NCBI RefSeq assembly: GCF_040819555.1
Contig: NZ_CP161920.1
Location: 1,797,001 to 1,861,000 of the forward strand
From: Nitratireductor sp. GISD-1A_MAKvit
GTDB lineage: Bacteria > Pseudomonadota > Alphaproteobacteria > Rhizobiales > Rhizobiaceae
DNA: 64,000 nucleotides
Direction: 5' to 3'
Each line of letters opens with the position of its first letter. The first letter of the stretch is position 1. A program made the position numbers and the translations under genes. Below the pieces are notes generated by a model that did no database searches, had not been told where the DNA came from, and saw only the letters and a list, made by a program, of their open reading frames with translations. Positions 18,941 through 27,658 of the stretch are shown here, in pieces.

Positions 18941-19802
18941 ATGAGACCCTTTTTGGAGAAGCTGCCCGTCATTCCCGGTGCATCCTGGAGCCTTTTGAAC
19001 CGGCGGCTGGATGAGGGCATTCCCTTTGAGTGGCATCACCATCCCGAATATGAGCTGACGCTGACACTGAACTCAAAGGGACAGCGCTTTATCGGCGATC
19101 ATGTGGGGGAGTACGAGGACGGCGACCTCGTTCTGGTGGGGGCAAACCTGCCCCATACATGGGCTTCGCGCGCACGGCTGGACCCGACACTGCCTCATGT
19201 CGCGCTCGTCATGTGGTTTCGCCATGAATGGGCGCAGGCTCTTGGCGAAGGGTTTGCCGAGCTGCGGCCGATCGCCGGGCTGGTGGCACGGGGCCGGGGC
19301 AGGGCTCGCTTTTTCACGCGAGGTGGCGGCGCGCGCCCGGCCGATGATCGAGGCTCTGTTCGAAGCGGACCCGCCCGAGCGCTTTCTGGCATTGGTTCGC
19401 GTGCTTCTGGTGCTGGCGGCGGATGAGGCGGCGATGCCGCTGGCCGACACGGTTGCCGCCAGGGAGCTGGACCGCGCCGACCGCGAGCGCATCGACCGCG
19501 TGTTGCTGCATATTCACATGAACTATGCCGCCGGCATTTCCAATGGGGAGCTCGCGGAGATTGCCGCGCTCAGCCAATCTGGCCTGCATCGGCTTTTTTG
19601 CCGTCACATGCGCTGCAGCATTTCGGACTATGTGATGCGGCTGCGCATTGGTGAGGCCTGTGCACGGCTTTCGTCCGGCGACCAACCCATCGGTCACGTG
19701 GCCGAGGCGGTGGGGTATCACACGCTTGCCAACTTCAACCGCCAGTTCAAGGCGCTGCGTGGCATGACTCCCCGCGCTTATCGCGCACTCTTTCGCGGGT
19801 GA
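18941..19802 (+). pseudogene. AraC family transcriptional regulator, frameshifted
   Basis: The first part is a cupin-type sensor domain (residues 1-115, with FEWHHHPEYELTLTLNSKGQRFIGDH). The second part is a two-helix-turn-helix AraC domain with GISNGELAEIAALSQSGLHRLFCRHM and ending FNRQFKALRGMTPRAYRALF. The two halves lie in different frames. Removing one G from the four-G run at 19290-19293 joins them as VARAGAGLAFSRE and gives a 286-aa protein of normal length. The extra base may be a sequencing error. The gene is divergent from the PhyH gene, so it is the likely regulator of that dioxygenase. Confidence 0.85.
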
Positions 19803-19833
19803 TATCGATGGCTCTTCGTTGAGGGCTATGACT

Positions 19834-20391
19834 TTACCTGTGATAGGGGGAGCGACACCTCCTGCGTGGTCCATGATAGGGCTGGAACGTGTTGTCGCTT
19901 GCCCGGAACGATCGGTATTTCTTTCCGCACCAGGCCAGATGCGCTGCATTTTGCGCGTGGCGCGAATGCGCGCGGATCTGCGGGGCCTCATGCCGGGGTG
20001 AGAACTCGAAACGCAGGTTCAGGGAGCGCGTTCCGTAGCGCGGTCGCAGGTGGGGCCCCCGAGGGCCGTAAACATCATTGAAACCGTAAAAATGTCCGGC
20101 AAAGCGGCCATGGGGATCATGCCAGCGTGACCAGGAGGGGACGGAACGGTGGTGGTGCCAGCGTGGCTTGGTCTGGCAATGGTGCATGAAATGGCGGCGA
20201 TGCGACTTGCCCAGTGTCAGTTGCATGCGCCCAGGGAAAAGGTGACGCATCGCGCGGCGGTCGCTCCATCCGTAGCGGTGACCGTCAATGCAGTATCGAT
20301 CGAGCCTTTTCCACTGCGGATCTCCCGCCATTGCTTCCTGCGCCCCGATGAAACAGAGCAGAGGGATAAGAAGAATGATTGCAGAACGCAT
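19834..20391 (-). CDS. BA14K family exported protein
   Basis: After a signal peptide (about 22 residues, ending EAMA), the 185-aa protein is rich in His, Arg and aromatic residues. The C-terminus carries the BA14K signature: [17 protein letters not shown] followed by [14 protein letters not shown], with two conserved cysteines. BA14K proteins were first described as Brucella immunoreactive surface proteins with lectin-like activity. A ribosome site (AGGAG) nine bases before the ATG at 20391 supports this start. It is the first of two BA14K genes in tandem. The end overlaps no other gene and lies 31 bp from the AraC stop. Confidence 0.85.
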   Translation of the reverse strand: MRSAIILLIPLLCFIGAQEAMAGDPQWKRLDRYCIDGHRYGWSDRRAMRHLFPGRMQLTLGKSHRRHFMHHCQTKPRWHHHRSVPSWSRWHDPHGRFAGHFYGFNDVYGPRGPHLRPRYGTRSLNLRFEFSPRHEAPQIRAHSRHAQNAAHLAWCGKKYRSFRASDNTFQPYHGPRRRCRSPYHR

Positions 20392-20547
20392 AATGCACAA
20401 CTCCTGATGGAAGTTGCGAGGATACAGTTCTGATGGGGTATGGAAAGTTCAATTAACGTAATGGTTTAGCGGATTTTTTGCTAAAAGTGAATCAAGGTTT
20501 TGAAGGCGCGGCCGAACCGCGCCATCACGTCAAAACCCATGCACGGC

Positions 20548-20997
20548 CTATCGATAATTGGGTGACCGGCAGGCCTTGCGGGGCCCGTGATAGGGCTGGA
20601 ACGTGTTGTCATAGGCGCGGTACGACCGATAGCGGTGATGACACCAGCGGACATGGGCGCGCGACAGCCTGACGGGCCGGCGATAGTAGGGTCTGACGGG
20701 CCGCGGCCGGGCATAATGGGGCTGGTAGAAATATGGTGCCGGGCGACCGAACTCAAAGTAAAAGCCCGCGCGAGGAGGGGGGCGGTGCCACTTGCGGTGC
20801 CCGTGATGCCGCCGCCATTTTCTGTGGCGCCGGTGATCCACCTGAACGAGTGGTTGCTCAGCCGAGATGCGCTCGAACGTGTTGGCTGCAGAGCGTCCAG
20901 CCAGTCCAGACGCATTGGCGTTTGCCGGCGTGCCGATCAGGGTGAAACCCAGCACAAGCGCCCCGGCACAGGCTATTTGGGTGAGAATTCGTTTCAT
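20548..20997 (-). CDS. BA14K family exported protein (second copy)
   Basis: The 149-aa protein has a signal peptide (about 27 residues, ending PANANA) and a basic His/Arg-rich middle. Its C-terminus is the BA14K motif: [17 protein letters not shown] followed by [15 protein letters not shown]. It is a paralogue of the adjacent gene. The last 35 residues are closely alike, while the rest differs in length and content. Both are on the reverse strand with 156 bp between them, so they may be expressed separately. A role in the cell surface or in envelope stress is inferred from the family only. Confidence 0.88.
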   Translation of the reverse strand: MKRILTQIACAGALVLGFTLIGTPANANASGLAGRSAANTFERISAEQPLVQVDHRRHRKWRRHHGHRKWHRPPPRAGFYFEFGRPAPYFYQPHYARPRPVRPYYRRPVRLSRAHVRWCHHRYRSYRAYDNTFQPYHGPRKACRSPNYR

Positions 20998-21171
20998 CGT
21001 GGTCTCCTCATCTCAGACCCCCAACGTGCCCCTTCGTCCCTGAATTCCATTAAGGATCATCTTACCACAAACAATCACAGCCTCCATGAACGCGGCATGA
21101 ATGCGCTTCTTGGCCGGGCATGGTGGTGGTGCGGGCTTGTTTTCCCGCACGGGCTGTTTAAACCTGATCTC

Positions 21172-22287
21172 ATGTCCCTCCGGCTTGCCACCTTCAACGT
21201 TGAAAACCTGATGAACCGGTTCGATTTCTCCGGATTTCGAAACGATCTGCGCAGGGACCGGGCTCTTTCGCTCTATGAGATTGAGGACGAGGCACATTTT
21301 CGCGCACTCGAACAGGCGCGGGCCGTGGCACTGACAGACGATGCACGCCAGTTGACGGCGCTGGCGATTGCGGAAACCAGGGCCGACATACTGTGTCTGC
21401 AGGAAGTCGATAATCTGGCGGCGCTCAAGGCGTTTGAATATGGCTATCTCTTCAAGATGATCGGCAACGGATACCGCGAAAAACACTCCGCTTCGGGAAA
21501 CGATGCGCGCGGTATCGACGTGGCGGTGATGATGCGGCCGGAAACCGCGCATGGCCAGCCGATCGAGTTCGTGCGCATGACCAGCCACGCCCATGTGACC
21601 TTTGCGGATTTCGACCTCTACAACCAGGCGCTGGCCGAGCTTGGTATCGAGCCGCAGGAGCGCATCTTTCGCCGCGATTGCCTGGAACTCGACATCAAGG
21701 TCGGGGGCCGCCCCCTGACGCTTTACGTGGTGCATTTCAAGGCGATGAGTCCGCCACGCAACGGGATGGATGGCCGCACGGCCTCCATGCCGGTGCGGAT
21801 CGCGGAAGCCTCCGCCGTGCGGCGTATCATCGAGAACCGTTTTGGCGGAGCGGAGAGGGCGGCCGAAAAACGCTGGGTCATCTGCGGCGATCTGAATGAC
21901 TATCGCGAACGTGTCGTGATTTCGGGCGAGGCTCATCTGGGCTATGGCTTCAAACCGGTCAGGGAAGTTCTTTCATGCGTCAACACGCTGACGGAAGGCG
22001 GGTTTTGCGAGAACCTCGTGGAGCGCCGGCCGGAACTGGATCGCTGGACGCTTTACCACACACGCGGGCCGGACGAGCGCCATCTGTGCCAGCTCGACTA
22101 TCTCCTGGCATCCAGGGCGCTGGCTTCGCGAAATGCCCGTGCGATTCCCGATATCATTCGGGCGGGACAGCCCTGGCGGACCATTTTTCCACCGGGGCAG
22201 GACATGCCGAGGTACCCTCGTGTCGGCTGGGACCGGCCCAAGGCCTCCGACCACTGTCCGGTGGTGGCTGAACTGGATATCGTCTGA
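21172..22287 (+). CDS. Endonuclease/exonuclease/phosphatase (EEP) family protein
   Basis: The 371-aa protein has the EEP fold. It starts LRLATFNVENLMNRF (Asn ligand), has ILCLQEVDN (metal-binding Glu), VVHFKAM, WVICGDLNDY (GDxND motif) and ends RPKASDHCPVVAELDI (SDHxP). These motifs supply the two-metal active site of DNase I-like nucleases and inositol phosphatases. The absence of a signal peptide suggests a cytoplasmic location. The substrate cannot be predicted. The stop codon directly abuts the stop of the convergent ABC permease gene. I chose the ATG at 21172 because the upstream open frame lies antisense to the BA14K gene. Confidence 0.9.
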   Translation: MSLRLATFNVENLMNRFDFSGFRNDLRRDRALSLYEIEDEAHFRALEQARAVALTDDARQLTALAIAETRADILCLQEVDNLAALKAFEYGYLFKMIGNGYREKHSASGNDARGIDVAVMMRPETAHGQPIEFVRMTSHAHVTFADFDLYNQALAELGIEPQERIFRRDCLELDIKVGGRPLTLYVVHFKAMSPPRNGMDGRTASMPVRIAEASAVRRIIENRFGGAERAAEKRWVICGDLNDYRERVVISGEAHLGYGFKPVREVLSCVNTLTEGGFCENLVERRPELDRWTLYHTRGPDERHLCQLDYLLASRALASRNARAIPDIIRAGQPWRTIFPPGQDMPRYPRVGWDRPKASDHCPVVAELDIV

Positions 22288-23499
22288 TCATTCGTGCCGC
22301 AGGGCTTCGATCGGATCGAGACGTGCCCCACGAAGCGCCGGAAAAAGACCGAACAGGACGCCGATTGCGATCGAGATTGCCGTGATCATGGCAATGGAAC
22401 CGAAACCGGGGACGAAAGCGACTTCCATGAGGGTGGTGACGCCCCATGCGATGGCAAGCCCCAGCGCGATGCCGATCAGGCCACCGAGAAGTGTCAGCAC
22501 CGACGCTTCGGTGAGAAACTGGAGAAGAATGTCGCGCTGCCGCGCTCCGATTGCCATTCGGATACCGATCTCGCGCGTCCGCTCAGTCACGGAAACCAGC
22601 ATGATGTTCATGATCCCGATACCGCCAACGAGAAGGCTGATACCGGCAATGGCGCTCAGGAAAGCGGTGACGTTTGCAATGACACCACTGGTCTGACGGA
22701 TGAGCTCAGCCATATCCTCGATCTGGAAATCGTCGGCCCGGTCATGCGCAATGCGCCGGAGCTGGCGCAATGTATTTTTCATGCGGTCTTTCAGCGTTGC
22801 CGTATCGATGTGGCCCGGTGCCTTGACCAGGATCTGGTCGATCTGTGTGTTGCCGCTCAGCCGGGTCTGAAACAGACGCAGCGGGACGAGCACGACGGTG
22901 TCGAGCGAGCCTGTGAACGATGCCCCCTTTGCCGTCAGCTCGCCGACAATGGTGCAACCGACCGGGCCAACGCGGATGCGAGCGCCAATCGGGTTTTCAT
23001 GCGCGAAGATGCGCTGGGCGACCGCACTGCCGATCACGCAGTTAGCGACGCCGTTTTCCAGCTCTTCGAAGGACGGGAGACGGCCACGCCTGAGCGACCA
23101 GTCGCGCATGTTGAAATAGCTGCCGCTAACGCCGGTCACCGTAGCGACAAGCCCCCTTGAACCATAGGAGGCGCGCTTCTGGCCTGTGGCCTCTGCGGCC
23201 ACTGTTGCATCCACATGAAGCGCTTTTTGCAGGCTGCGAAAATGCTGGTTGAGCAGAGGGGCAGGTGGGCCTGCCTGCACCCTCGACGGGTCCGGCAGGG
23301 CGCCTGCGAACACAAAGATGATCTGGCCGCCCATGTGGGCCATCTCCGCGCGGATCTTTTCTTTTGCGCCATTGCCGATGGTCAGAAGCGCGATGACGGC
23401 CGCGACACCGATAATGACGCCCAGAAGCGTGAGGAGAGAGCGCATCTTGTTGCGGGCGATCGAAAGCAGCGCGATATGGGCAGATTGCAGAACGATCAT
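22288..23499 (-). CDS. MacB-type ABC exporter permease (FtsX fold)
   Basis: The 403-aa permease has the MacB/FtsX layout: a first transmembrane helix near residues 20-45 (LLTLLGVIIGVAAVIALLTIGNGAK), a periplasmic domain of about 220 residues, and three C-terminal helices that begin at IGMAIGARQRDILLQFLTEA. The extracellular part resembles MacB_PCD. With the ATPase and the membrane-fusion protein encoded upstream it would form a tripartite exporter for a peptide, antibiotic or lipid. The ATG overlaps the ATPase stop by four bases. No outer-membrane TolC is encoded nearby, so a chromosomal TolC elsewhere is expected. Confidence 0.93.
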   Translation of the reverse strand: MIVLQSAHIALLSIARNKMRSLLTLLGVIIGVAAVIALLTIGNGAKEKIRAEMAHMGGQIIFVFAGALPDPSRVQAGPPAPLLNQHFRSLQKALHVDATVAAEATGQKRASYGSRGLVATVTGVSGSYFNMRDWSLRRGRLPSFEELENGVANCVIGSAVAQRIFAHENPIGARIRVGPVGCTIVGELTAKGASFTGSLDTVVLVPLRLFQTRLSGNTQIDQILVKAPGHIDTATLKDRMKNTLRQLRRIAHDRADDFQIEDMAELIRQTSGVIANVTAFLSAIAGISLLVGGIGIMNIMLVSVTERTREIGIRMAIGARQRDILLQFLTEASVLTLLGGLIGIALGLAIAWGVTTLMEVAFVPGFGSIAMITAISIAIGVLFGLFPALRGARLDPIEALRHE

Positions 23500-24209
23500 G
23501 CGGCGGGCACCTGATTGCGGTCTTCGGCGATGCGACCATCGCGAAACACGATCTGGCGGCCTGCGAAGGCTGCAATGTCCGCTTCGTGAGTGACCATGAC
23601 GATCGTTAGCCCCCGCTCACGGTTGAGGCGGGTGAGTATCGCCATGATTTCATGGCTGCGTTCCGTATCGAGATTGCCGGTCGGCTCGTCGGCAAGCAGC
23701 ACGGCTGGTTCGGTGACCAGGGCACGCGCGATGGCCACACGCTGCTGCTGACCGCCCGAGAGCGCAGCGGGTGTGTGGTGCGCGCGTGACTGAAGGCCGA
23801 CCTGCTGCAGCGCCTGCATTGCCAGTTCCTGGCGTGTGCGGGCTGGCACACCCCGGTAGATGAGGGGTAGCTCGACATTTTCCAGTGCCGTGGTGCGTGG
23901 AAGAAGATTGTAGCCCTGGAAGACGAAGCCGATGTGCCTGTTGCGCAGCTCCGCCCGCCCGGCAGCGGTGAGGCGACCCGCATCTTTTCCCATGATGTAA
24001 TATCGGCCCCGGCTGGGGGTATCGAGCGAGCCAAGAATGTTCATGGCGGTCGACTTTCCGGATCCCGAAGGGCCGGTAACGGCAACGAAGGCGCCGTGAG
24101 GAATGGTAAAGCTAACATCCGCCAGTGCGTGGATGATGGTCTCACCCTCACCGAAGCAGCGCCATACATGTTCGAACGCCAGCAATGGCGTGGCTCCGGT
24201 TTGGCTCAT
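23496..24209 (-). CDS. MacB/LolD-type ABC transporter ATP-binding protein
   Basis: The 237-aa ATPase has Walker A GPSGSGKST at residues 46-54, the Q-loop in IGFVFQGYNLLP, the signature LSGGQQQR, Walker B VLLADEPTGNLDT and the H-loop MVTHE. It energises the FtsX-fold permease encoded next to it. Unlike E. coli MacB, the ATPase and permease are separate polypeptides, which is common in this family. It overlaps the adaptor gene upstream and the permease gene downstream by four bases each (ATGA), so the three genes form one tightly coupled operon. Confidence 0.95.
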   Translation of the reverse strand: MSQTGATPLLAFEHVWRCFGEGETIIHALADVSFTIPHGAFVAVTGPSGSGKSTAMNILGSLDTPSRGRYYIMGKDAGRLTAAGRAELRNRHIGFVFQGYNLLPRTTALENVELPLIYRGVPARTRQELAMQALQQVGLQSRAHHTPAALSGGQQQRVAIARALVTEPAVLLADEPTGNLDTERSHEIMAILTRLNRERGLTIVMVTHEADIAAFAGRQIVFRDGRIAEDRNQVPAA

Positions 24210-25441
24210 GGCAAAGCACCGGCCCAGGCTTCGCCGGTGATCACGGCCTGACCTTCGCTGAGCCCCGACAGCACTTCGGCCTTCTCCCAGTTGCGCACGC
24301 CGAGCTCGACAGGCACGGGCACGGGAAGACCGTTCTCAAGCACATGAACCATGGGTTTGTCCGCGGACCCGCTCGCATCGGGTGCCGTGATACTGCCATC
24401 TGGCTCCTGCGGCCTGTAGCGCAGCGCGCTTACAGGAATGAGAAGCGCGCCTTCCGTTCTGTGGGTGTTGACCGTGAGGGATGCCGTCATCCCCGGACGA
24501 AGCCTGAGATCGGCATTGTGAACGTCGAGCCTCGCCTCATAGGTGACCAGTCCGTTCTCCTCGCTGTGGGCGAAGGAAACGTCGCGGATCTCGGCTTTGA
24601 AAGTGCGTTCGGGATAGGCATCAACCGTGAAACTGGCTTCCTGCCCCCGCGCGACCGTACCAATGTCGGCCTCGCTGATTTTCGCGATCAGCTCCATTCG
24701 CTCCAGATCTTCGGCAAGAATGAACAGAACGCCATCGTCCGATGACGCGAACACTGTGCGACCGGGTTCCGCGTTGCGCTCCAGAACGACACCGTTGATG
24801 GGGGAGCGGATGGTCGTGCGACCCAGGTCAAACCGTTTCAGCTTCAGCTCGACCTTCTTCACACCGAGATCTGCTCTGGCTGTGGCGACGCGGTTTCTTG
24901 CCCGCTCATGCTCGGCCTGCGCGTCTTCCAGCCGCTGCTGGCTGATGGCGTTGTTTTGCCTGAGCGCTCTCGCGCGCGCGAGTTTCTGTTCGGATTCCTT
25001 CAGATTGATCTCTGCATCCGAAAGACTGGCTTCGGCGACCTGAACGAGGGCTGCAGAACGATTGACAGCATATTGGAATACGGTTGAATCGAGCCGGGCA
25101 AGAATGTCGCCGCGCCGGATGCGCTGGTTCTGAAGAACCGGGACGGACTGAACGATGCCTTTCAGCGCGCTCGCGATCTCGATCTGCGTGCGTGGTCGCA
25201 GCACCGCCGTGGCGGATACCTGGACAACGAGGTCGCCGCGGGCAACGGGTTGGGAGACATAGGCTGCCGCAGCCTCTCCCGACCCTGTTGCGGAATAGAG
25301 CCAGACACCGGCAACCAGCGCGCCGGCAATTGACACCAGAAGCAGCCAGCGGCGTGACAGGAACGAACGCCTGCCCTCGGTGGTTGTGTCCATGGTTTGG
25401 CCAGGCGCGACAGACCGGGCTTTCTGCTTTGGAATTGTCAT
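24206..25441 (-). CDS. HlyD/MacA-type periplasmic adaptor subunit of ABC exporter
   Basis: The 411-aa protein is a membrane-fusion protein. One transmembrane helix at about residues 29-48 (WLLLVSIAGALVAGVWLY) anchors it. A biotinyl-lipoyl-like domain follows (QVSATAVLRPRTQIEIASALKG and, later, RTTIRSPINGVVLERNAEPG), with a long coiled-coil hairpin between its two halves (about 105-190). Beta-barrel and membrane-proximal domains complete it. It links the FtsX-fold permease to an outer-membrane channel. I chose the ATG at 25441, since the 32 upstream codons add no recognised sequence. It is the first gene of the three-gene exporter operon. Confidence 0.93.
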   Translation of the reverse strand: MTIPKQKARSVAPGQTMDTTTEGRRSFLSRRWLLLVSIAGALVAGVWLYSATGSGEAAAAYVSQPVARGDLVVQVSATAVLRPRTQIEIASALKGIVQSVPVLQNQRIRRGDILARLDSTVFQYAVNRSAALVQVAEASLSDAEINLKESEQKLARARALRQNNAISQQRLEDAQAEHERARNRVATARADLGVKKVELKLKRFDLGRTTIRSPINGVVLERNAEPGRTVFASSDDGVLFILAEDLERMELIAKISEADIGTVARGQEASFTVDAYPERTFKAEIRDVSFAHSEENGLVTYEARLDVHNADLRLRPGMTASLTVNTHRTEGALLIPVSALRYRPQEPDGSITAPDASGSADKPMVHVLENGLPVPVPVELGVRNWEKAEVLSGLSEGQAVITGEAWAGALP

Positions 25442-25567
25442 AAACTCTCGCTGTTTCCAGCGCCCCGTTGCTGTTGACGTGCTATGAGGAAAGTGGACAA
25501 AAAAAGGCAGACCTGATGCCTGTCGGGGGGATTTCACCGATCACAGGCACTTTTTGCGGGAGTTTTT

Positions 25568-26479
25568 ATGTCAGGGAGAAACTATTATATTTACAACGTT
25601 TTTTCCGACAGGGCCCTGACCGGCAACCCGTTGGCTGTCGTGACCGATGCTGCCGGACTCGATGATGAGACGATGCAGAGGATTGCGGCAGAGTTCAATC
25701 TTTCCGAAACGGTCTTCATTCTGCCGCCAGAAAGGGACAGTCACACGGCGTATCTGCGAATATTTACGCCGCGCTTCGAATTGCCCTTTGCCGGGCACCC
25801 GACGGTGGGGGCTGCCGTGGCTCTGGCCGAGAGGGGCGGGGAGCAGGGAACGGGAACCGCGATCCTGATGCTGGAGGAGCGCATCGGTGCGGTGCGTTGC
25901 GTTGTCTCCGCGAGCACGGGCGCGACCTATGCGGAATTCGACCTTCCCAGACTGTCTCAGCCCGTTCCCTTTGCGGGCGAGCTGGAAGCGGTGGCTGCGG
26001 CATTGGGGGTGGGCTATCACGAGATCGGTTTCGAGAATCACACGATCAGCGCCTGGAGCGCCGGAGTTCCTTATGTCTGCATCCCCGTTGCCAATCTCGA
26101 CGTTGCAGGCCGCGCACGGCTGGATGCCGCTCTCTGGCGTTCTCTGTTGCCGCAGGAGGATGGTGTCACGACGGCGCCCTATGTCTATTGCCGGGAGACC
26201 GTGAATCACGACCATGCATTTCATGCGCGGATGTTTGCTCCCGACAATGGCATTTCGGAGGACCCGGCCACGGGCTCCGCTGCGGCTGCCTTTTCCGGTG
26301 CGATCATGCATTTTGACCAGCTGGTGGATGGAGCCCATGGCGTCATGATCGAACAGGGTATCGAGATGGGTCGTCCTTCGAGCATTCGGCTGGAACTGGA
26401 CGTTCGTCATGGTGCCATTGAAGCGGCCAGAATTGGCGGTCACGCGGTACGCATTGCGCAGGGCAGGCTGTTCATCTGA
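25568..26479 (+). CDS. PhzF family isomerase-like protein
   Basis: The 303-aa protein has the two-domain diaminopimelate-epimerase-like fold of PhzF. Typical segments are VFSDRALTGNPLAVV, FNLSETVFI with the likely catalytic Glu47, RIFTPRFELPFAGHPTVGAA, and GISEDPATGSAAAAF in the second half. PhzF of Pseudomonas isomerises a phenazine precursor, but most homologues, like this one, lie away from phenazine genes and have unknown substrates. The gene stands alone, upstream of a tRNA-Lys gene. Length and motifs are complete. The start at 25568 agrees with a purine-rich site (GGGAGTTTTT) before it. Confidence 0.9.
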   Translation: MSGRNYYIYNVFSDRALTGNPLAVVTDAAGLDDETMQRIAAEFNLSETVFILPPERDSHTAYLRIFTPRFELPFAGHPTVGAAVALAERGGEQGTGTAILMLEERIGAVRCVVSASTGATYAEFDLPRLSQPVPFAGELEAVAAALGVGYHEIGFENHTISAWSAGVPYVCIPVANLDVAGRARLDAALWRSLLPQEDGVTTAPYVYCRETVNHDHAFHARMFAPDNGISEDPATGSAAAAFSGAIMHFDQLVDGAHGVMIEQGIEMGRPSSIRLELDVRHGAIEAARIGGHAVRIAQGRLFI

Positions 26480-26585
26480 ACATTTCGTGGCAAACTCGTT
26501 GCAGAGTGTCTTGCAAGCGCGCGAGAAACCGTTTAAGGAGCCGGTCATTCGGTTGACGGCGACGTTCTCGCCGCGCGGACTGGTC

Positions 26586-26661
<76 letters not shown>

Positions 26662-26761
26662 AGACTTTTTCTTCACATTGTCTGTCGGTACGAGCGCCGG
26701 TTCGGTGTACCTAGCTATGCGTTCCGATGCTTCCGCTATGCATAACGGCCTTGGCTGAGGC

Positions 26762-27500
26762 ATGGACGCCGGGACGCGTTTGACGGCATTATGGGCGTTC
26801 ATTTGTTTCCATGAGCGAAGCTGGACAGGTTTGAACAGCACGAACGACACGGACATCAGTTTCGAGCGCCGCAGTGAAATGCTGGCGGTGCTGAAACGAC
26901 GTGGGATTATCGAGGAGGCGGTGCTCGATGCCATGGCCGATGTGCCGCGCGAGCTTTTCGTGCCCGAGCATCTCACGGAGCTTGCCTATGAGGATGGTGC
27001 GCTGCCCATCGGCGACGGGCAGACCATATCGCAGCCCTATGTCGTCGCCCTGATGACGGAGGCAGCCGGTCTTGATCGGAACAGCCGGGTTCTGGAGGTG
27101 GGCACGGGATCGGGATACTCGACCGCCATTCTCTCCCGCATGGCCGGTCATGTTTTCTCGATCGAACGGCACGACGCTCTGGCGATTTCAGCGCGCAGGC
27201 GCCTGGCAGATGCCGGGTTTCTGGACAATGTGAGCATCACGGTCGGGGACGGTACGCTGGGTTCGCCTGAAGAGGCGCCGTTTGATGCCATCATCGTGAC
27301 GGCGGCGGGGGCCGCGTGTGCCCGAGGCGCTGCGCGCGCAGTTGGCACCGGGCGGCCGGCTTATCATGCCCGTTGGTCCGTCTTCCGGTCCCCAGGAACT
27401 CAATTGCATAACCAGGGATGGGGAAGGGGATTTTCGGAACGAGACACTGGCGACTGTCTCCTTCGTTCCGCTGATCGGGGCCCAGGGCTGGCAGAAATAA
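26762..27500 (+). pseudogene. pcm: Protein-L-isoaspartate O-methyltransferase Pcm, frameshifted
   Basis: The N-terminal part contains VPRELFVPEHLTELAYEDGALPIGDGQTISQPYVVALM and the SAM-binding loop RVLEVGTGSGYSTAILSRM, both diagnostic for Pcm, which repairs isoaspartyl residues. After FDAIIVTAAG the family sequence continues one frame over as PRVPEALRAQLAPGGRLIMPVG and ends FVPLIGAQGWQK. Deleting one G from the five-G run at 27307-27311 restores a normal protein. The start is uncertain: ATG 26762 gives 245 aa, while an in-frame TTG at 26831 gives 222 aa, nearer the usual size. The extra base may be a sequencing error. A strong terminator follows. Confidence 0.87.
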
Positions 27501-27621
27501 AGCGCCGGGCAACGCAACGAAACGAAAATCAAAGCGCGGTTGGAACCTTTGCCCGACATGTGGGTTTATCGTGCAGGCGCGCCCCATAATCCCCCCCCCG
27601 ACCCGACGAAGCGCGCCGGTT

Positions 27622-27651
27622 GCCGGCCAGTTTTCTGGCCGGCTTTCTTTT
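27622..27651. terminator. Terminator between the convergent pcm and tamB genes
   Basis: GCCGGCCAG (27622-27630), loop TTTT and CTGGCCGGC (27635-27643) form a perfect 9-bp stem, followed on the plus strand by TTTCTTTT. It ends the pcm transcript. The reverse strand lacks a comparable U-run, so any bidirectional action would be weak. Confidence 0.85.
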
Positions 27652-27658
27652 GGGACAC

